A stretch of DNA of 64,000 nucleotides, taken from the NCBI GenBank assembly GCA_025024175.1, contig QCXZ01000041.1:52137786-52201785 (forward strand). Direction: 5' to 3'. The stretch comes from Rhyzopertha dominica. Lineage: Eukaryota; Arthropoda; Insecta; Coleoptera; Bostrichidae. Below are positions 61,501-64,000 of this stretch, one piece after another. Position numbers and translations under genes: made by a program. Every line of letters begins with the position of its first letter. Position 1 is the first letter of the stretch. The notes below the pieces were generated by a model. That model saw only the letters and a list, made by a program, of their open reading frames with translations, made no database searches and was not told the origin of the DNA.

Positions 61501-62310
61501 CTTGCCCTTTCGTATATCTAATCGTGCCCCAGTGACCTCCAGCATCGTTTGTACATTGTTGTCAAAAAGTTTCGGGTAAAACAGTATGGTCCACAATAAT
61601 AATGAGATCAAAGTGCTCCATCCTTGAATTTGAACTCCACACGCTTTCAGATTGTGTGGATAAAAATGGGCCAAAATGATAGGACCAGTGTGTTTATGAA
61701 TTAGAAGTATGGCGTCTTAATTCATTAATTAATCCAATGAAAAACAATTGTGCTCAAGCAACTGTAGAAGGAGATTCAATTTTGGTATTCTGTATTCATA
61801 CCTCATCATTTTTTTAACGGCAAACATAGGCCCGCAATAAGCAATTACCGTCCTCCCGTCATACTAATACCTCGTCCGTGGGTTCGGTAAAAACGCGCCC
61901 AGCAACGCACCAGTAAACTGTACTATTAAAATAATAAATGACGGCAATAAACCTAGACATTACACGGTGAGTATCGACAGCACGACGGGGGTTTCATTCT
62001 CGCGCATATTAATCGGCTAATAATTATCCGATTTTTTCATGAAGATCGGCGAAGATGATCGCGAAGAACGCGCAACGGCCGTACTTTGTTGCGCCGATAT
62101 GTGGAGCATGCGGCCGACTTGATTTACTGCCCGCGGAGGCTGCGGATGTGCGCGATTGAATTTCTGTCGGGCACTGAGGGTGGTCCTACGGATCGTTGAC
62201 GAAACGTTGAGCGAGCTGCTTCAGCATTGGAAAGAGACGATTTCTTTTATCATACCATCCCAAGGTTATTTCTTGCGATCTTATAACCAAATCGAATGAA
62301 CAGGGTTTTT
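58600..62310. other. Intronic; two GC-balanced islands
   Basis: Islands lie at about 58690-59390 (with AATAAACA and TGTTTAC forkhead-type words near 59045-59068) and 61830-62250. GGCATTGCCATCTGTA at 59491-59506 repeats the hairpin arm of 47950. At 60200-61700 the sequence is AT-rich and looks like worn repeat, but I recognise no family. Confidence 0.4.
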
Positions 62311-62316
62311 CTGTTA

Positions 62317-62356
62317 TAGTAATGCAACTCTCTTACCGTTATTACAACCCTGCAAA
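62317..62356 (+). repeat. Lone terminal repeat of the 23878-25459 transposon family
   Basis: The sequence starts TAGTAATGCAACTCTC, differs from the left repeat of copy 1 at two of 40 positions, and is preceded by TA. No partner end or internal sequence of the family follows within the window. Confidence 0.85.
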
Positions 62357-62843
62357 GTTACCGCAAATAACCGGATTACTAATAACAATAATAATCTAAG
62401 TTCGTAAATTGTAGCTTTAATAAAACAGTACAATGTATTTTGTCATTTTTTAAATAGCATTACAGTTGGTTATGGATTCATATAGATTCATAAAGCTATA
62501 CCATACCAGTTTGGTCAGTTCTTATATTTTTTAGTTTTTAGATAGTGTCGATTTTCTTTAATGACGTAACATAATATATATAGCGATTTCATTACTTTCT
62601 ATTTTTTAATGATTTCAATAATAGCATTTCTGCCAACTTTTACGAGACAGTCCCGTTTCGTGCATTTTTATAGCATTTAAAGTTTTAACTTCAATCTGCT
62701 ATGTATTTGACATGTTACGGTGTAATTAGTTGGCTATGCTAATGTATTTTTTCTTATTTTCAGGTAAGTGACATTCGTAATACATTGTGCAGATGTAGCT
62801 GTTATAGCTGGCAGTAAGTTTTTCGATTTTATAATTGTACTTT

Positions 62844-62992
62844 AAAATGCATATCTATGCTGTGCTGTCTGCACCTCAACCAACTACAGATAGATTTATT
62901 TTGCTGTCATTACAGCTCATCAGTGCAGTTTAGGTCTACTGCAGACAGCAGGGCATAGAACTGGTTTTGCCTATTACCAAAGCAATGGTATC
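62844..62992. repeat. 149-bp repeat family, copy C
   Basis: The best preserved copy: no N bases, TCTATGCTGTGCTGTCTGCA at one end and GCAGACAGCAGGGCATAGAA as its near complement at the other. It has the same orientation as copy A, 15 kb away. Confidence 0.78.
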
Positions 62993-62999
62993 ATGTCAG

Positions 63000-64000
63000 T
63001 GTTTTATTTATAATTATACATTTACTTATACTTACCATACATTGATCCTACTATACAGACATTCAGCTAAAGTTTTTGAACACCTCAATTCGTGAGTGGT
63101 CTGACAACGCCTGGCGCAAGACTACCGTCTCCGTACACCTGCCGAAAGTATAATTCTCAAAGTCGAGGGTGTCTATTTGCTCCCGGGGATGTAATTGTAA
63201 ATAATCTCGTTATCATTAGCAGCGGAGGTGCATCTGGTTCGGGAATCTCCGGCTCCGTGATCACGTCAAAGGATCTGCCTCCCCCCGCCCCCCACCGCCC
63301 GCCGCGGCACCGCGCCGAGCGCCGAGAATTCTGTTTAATTAAGTAATGGGAAATCAAAGTTACAGCCTTTAGATCTGAGTTAACGGTGCGTCGCCCGTGC
63401 TATTTGTTCAACGGAAGCTACGTTTGTTTGATTATTATTATTGCCGGCCGGCGAGAGCTTCCCGATCGAACGACGGGATAATAGAGGCGGGGGAGGGGGG
63501 AGGGAGTCGGTCCAGGACGAGATGGGAGCGATCAGATTTGGTTACGTGAAGGGGCGACGGGGTGGAATCGTTATTTGGAGGAATAACGTTTCTTTTTCTA
63601 TCTGTCGTTTTTCAAATTTCGGAGTGCTTTTTGATTGGTTTGACGTCACATATCAGATGAAACCTCTGAGTTCGCTACAGCGCACAGCTTCTAAAACATA
63701 TTTTAGATAATTCTCTTTTCACAGTCACGAGTCTTTTTTCAAACTCTTCTTGCGAAACGATCGACTCATTTTTCGATTGTTACTTTAAGCTCATCAGCTA
63801 GTGTGTCGACATGATGGATCTTTTTATTTCATCCACTTCAGCTCTCAGTTACTGTTTCACAGCAGTTCTTATATCATTCTGTAAGGGGTAATAAATGTTC
63901 GTTGATTAATAAATAATTAACTGCTGTTAATAGAACAAAACATGGGACGTATTTGCATAAGAATACCAGTAAATAACATACCAAAACAAAGAAATCCAAT
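63000..64000. other. Intronic; GC-rich island, nothing else
   Basis: The island at about 63080-63580 includes a C-rich/G-rich core (near 63280-63325 and 63485-63510). Frames of 66-89 codons on both strands are not supported. The last 400 bp are AT-rich. Confidence 0.4.
63641..63648. promoter_or_regulatory. Perfect CRE palindrome TGACGTCA
   Basis: It lies just after the island at about 63080-63580, 9 bases downstream of a TTGATTGGT box at about 63630-63638. Function is inferred only from the motif. Confidence 0.28.

Larger units (their letters stand above)
42409..64000 (+). other. SoxD intron, continuing past the window end
   Basis: No further SoxD exon (coiled-coil remainder, HMG box) could be found downstream of the GTGAGT donor at 42409, so at least 21.6 kb of intron is inferred. 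An alternative is that a small exon was missed. The sequence alternates AT-rich transposon debris with GC-balanced islands, listed separately. Confidence 0.6.

Noticed and set aside
1..64000. tRNA, rRNA, CRISPR array, bacterial operon or phage features
   Set aside because: No tRNA B-box with a cloverleaf was found by eye, no regularly spaced direct repeats, and the splice sites and transposon types are eukaryotic.

Overview
The window looks like nuclear DNA of an insect. It is AT-rich, gene-poor, and full of decayed insect-type transposons: mariner, other IS630/Tc1-type elements, jockey-like and other LINEs, a Penelope-like element, copia and gypsy relics. I cannot name the species; a beetle or another insect with a mid-sized genome would fit. 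Scattered single N bases are unresolved calls.

Only one host gene can be supported. It is a SoxD-family transcription factor gene (SOX5/SOX6/SOX13 group; Sox102F in Drosophila) on the + strand. Two coding exons are visible: 35686-36173 (start codon, 162 codons plus two bases) and 42237-42408 (first coiled-coil segment ending in a poly-glutamine run). The splice junction joins them in frame. Together they give exactly 220 codons and end in phase 0. The HMG-box exons are not here, so the intron after 42408 runs more than 21 kb to the window end. An intron also ends at 35681, just before the start codon, so at least one 5' untranslated exon lies upstream. A CpG-rich block at 2940-3660 with a consensus-like donor at 3549 is one weak candidate.

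Layout. 1-35550: upstream or 5' intron, holding a gypsy RT scrap, two fold-back elements, a Penelope-like relic, a HTH-transposase relic, a mariner relic, a LINE scrap, a second transposase half, a full-length IS630/Tc1-type transposon with 40-bp terminal inverted repeats (23878-25459), a jockey-like LINE (26040-28130), a truncated second copy of the same transposon (29180-30048) and another mariner. 35551-42408: three 28-bp tandem repeats, then the two SoxD exons separated by a 6.06 kb intron. 42409-64000: intron with a 149-bp repeat family, a strong hairpin, gypsy, jockey and transposase scraps, an internally deleted copia element with both LTR remnants, and a lone transposon terminus.

Between the AT-rich transposon debris lie about thirty islands of 200-900 bp with more balanced, CpG-containing sequence and no coding signal. 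That pattern fits conserved non-coding regulatory elements around a developmental regulator, but this is inference. The more unusual items are the two transposon copies with an 82-residue spacing between the last two catalytic acids, two hammerhead-ribozyme-like folds sharing the same stem II/GAAACGTC block, and the paired fold-back structures.
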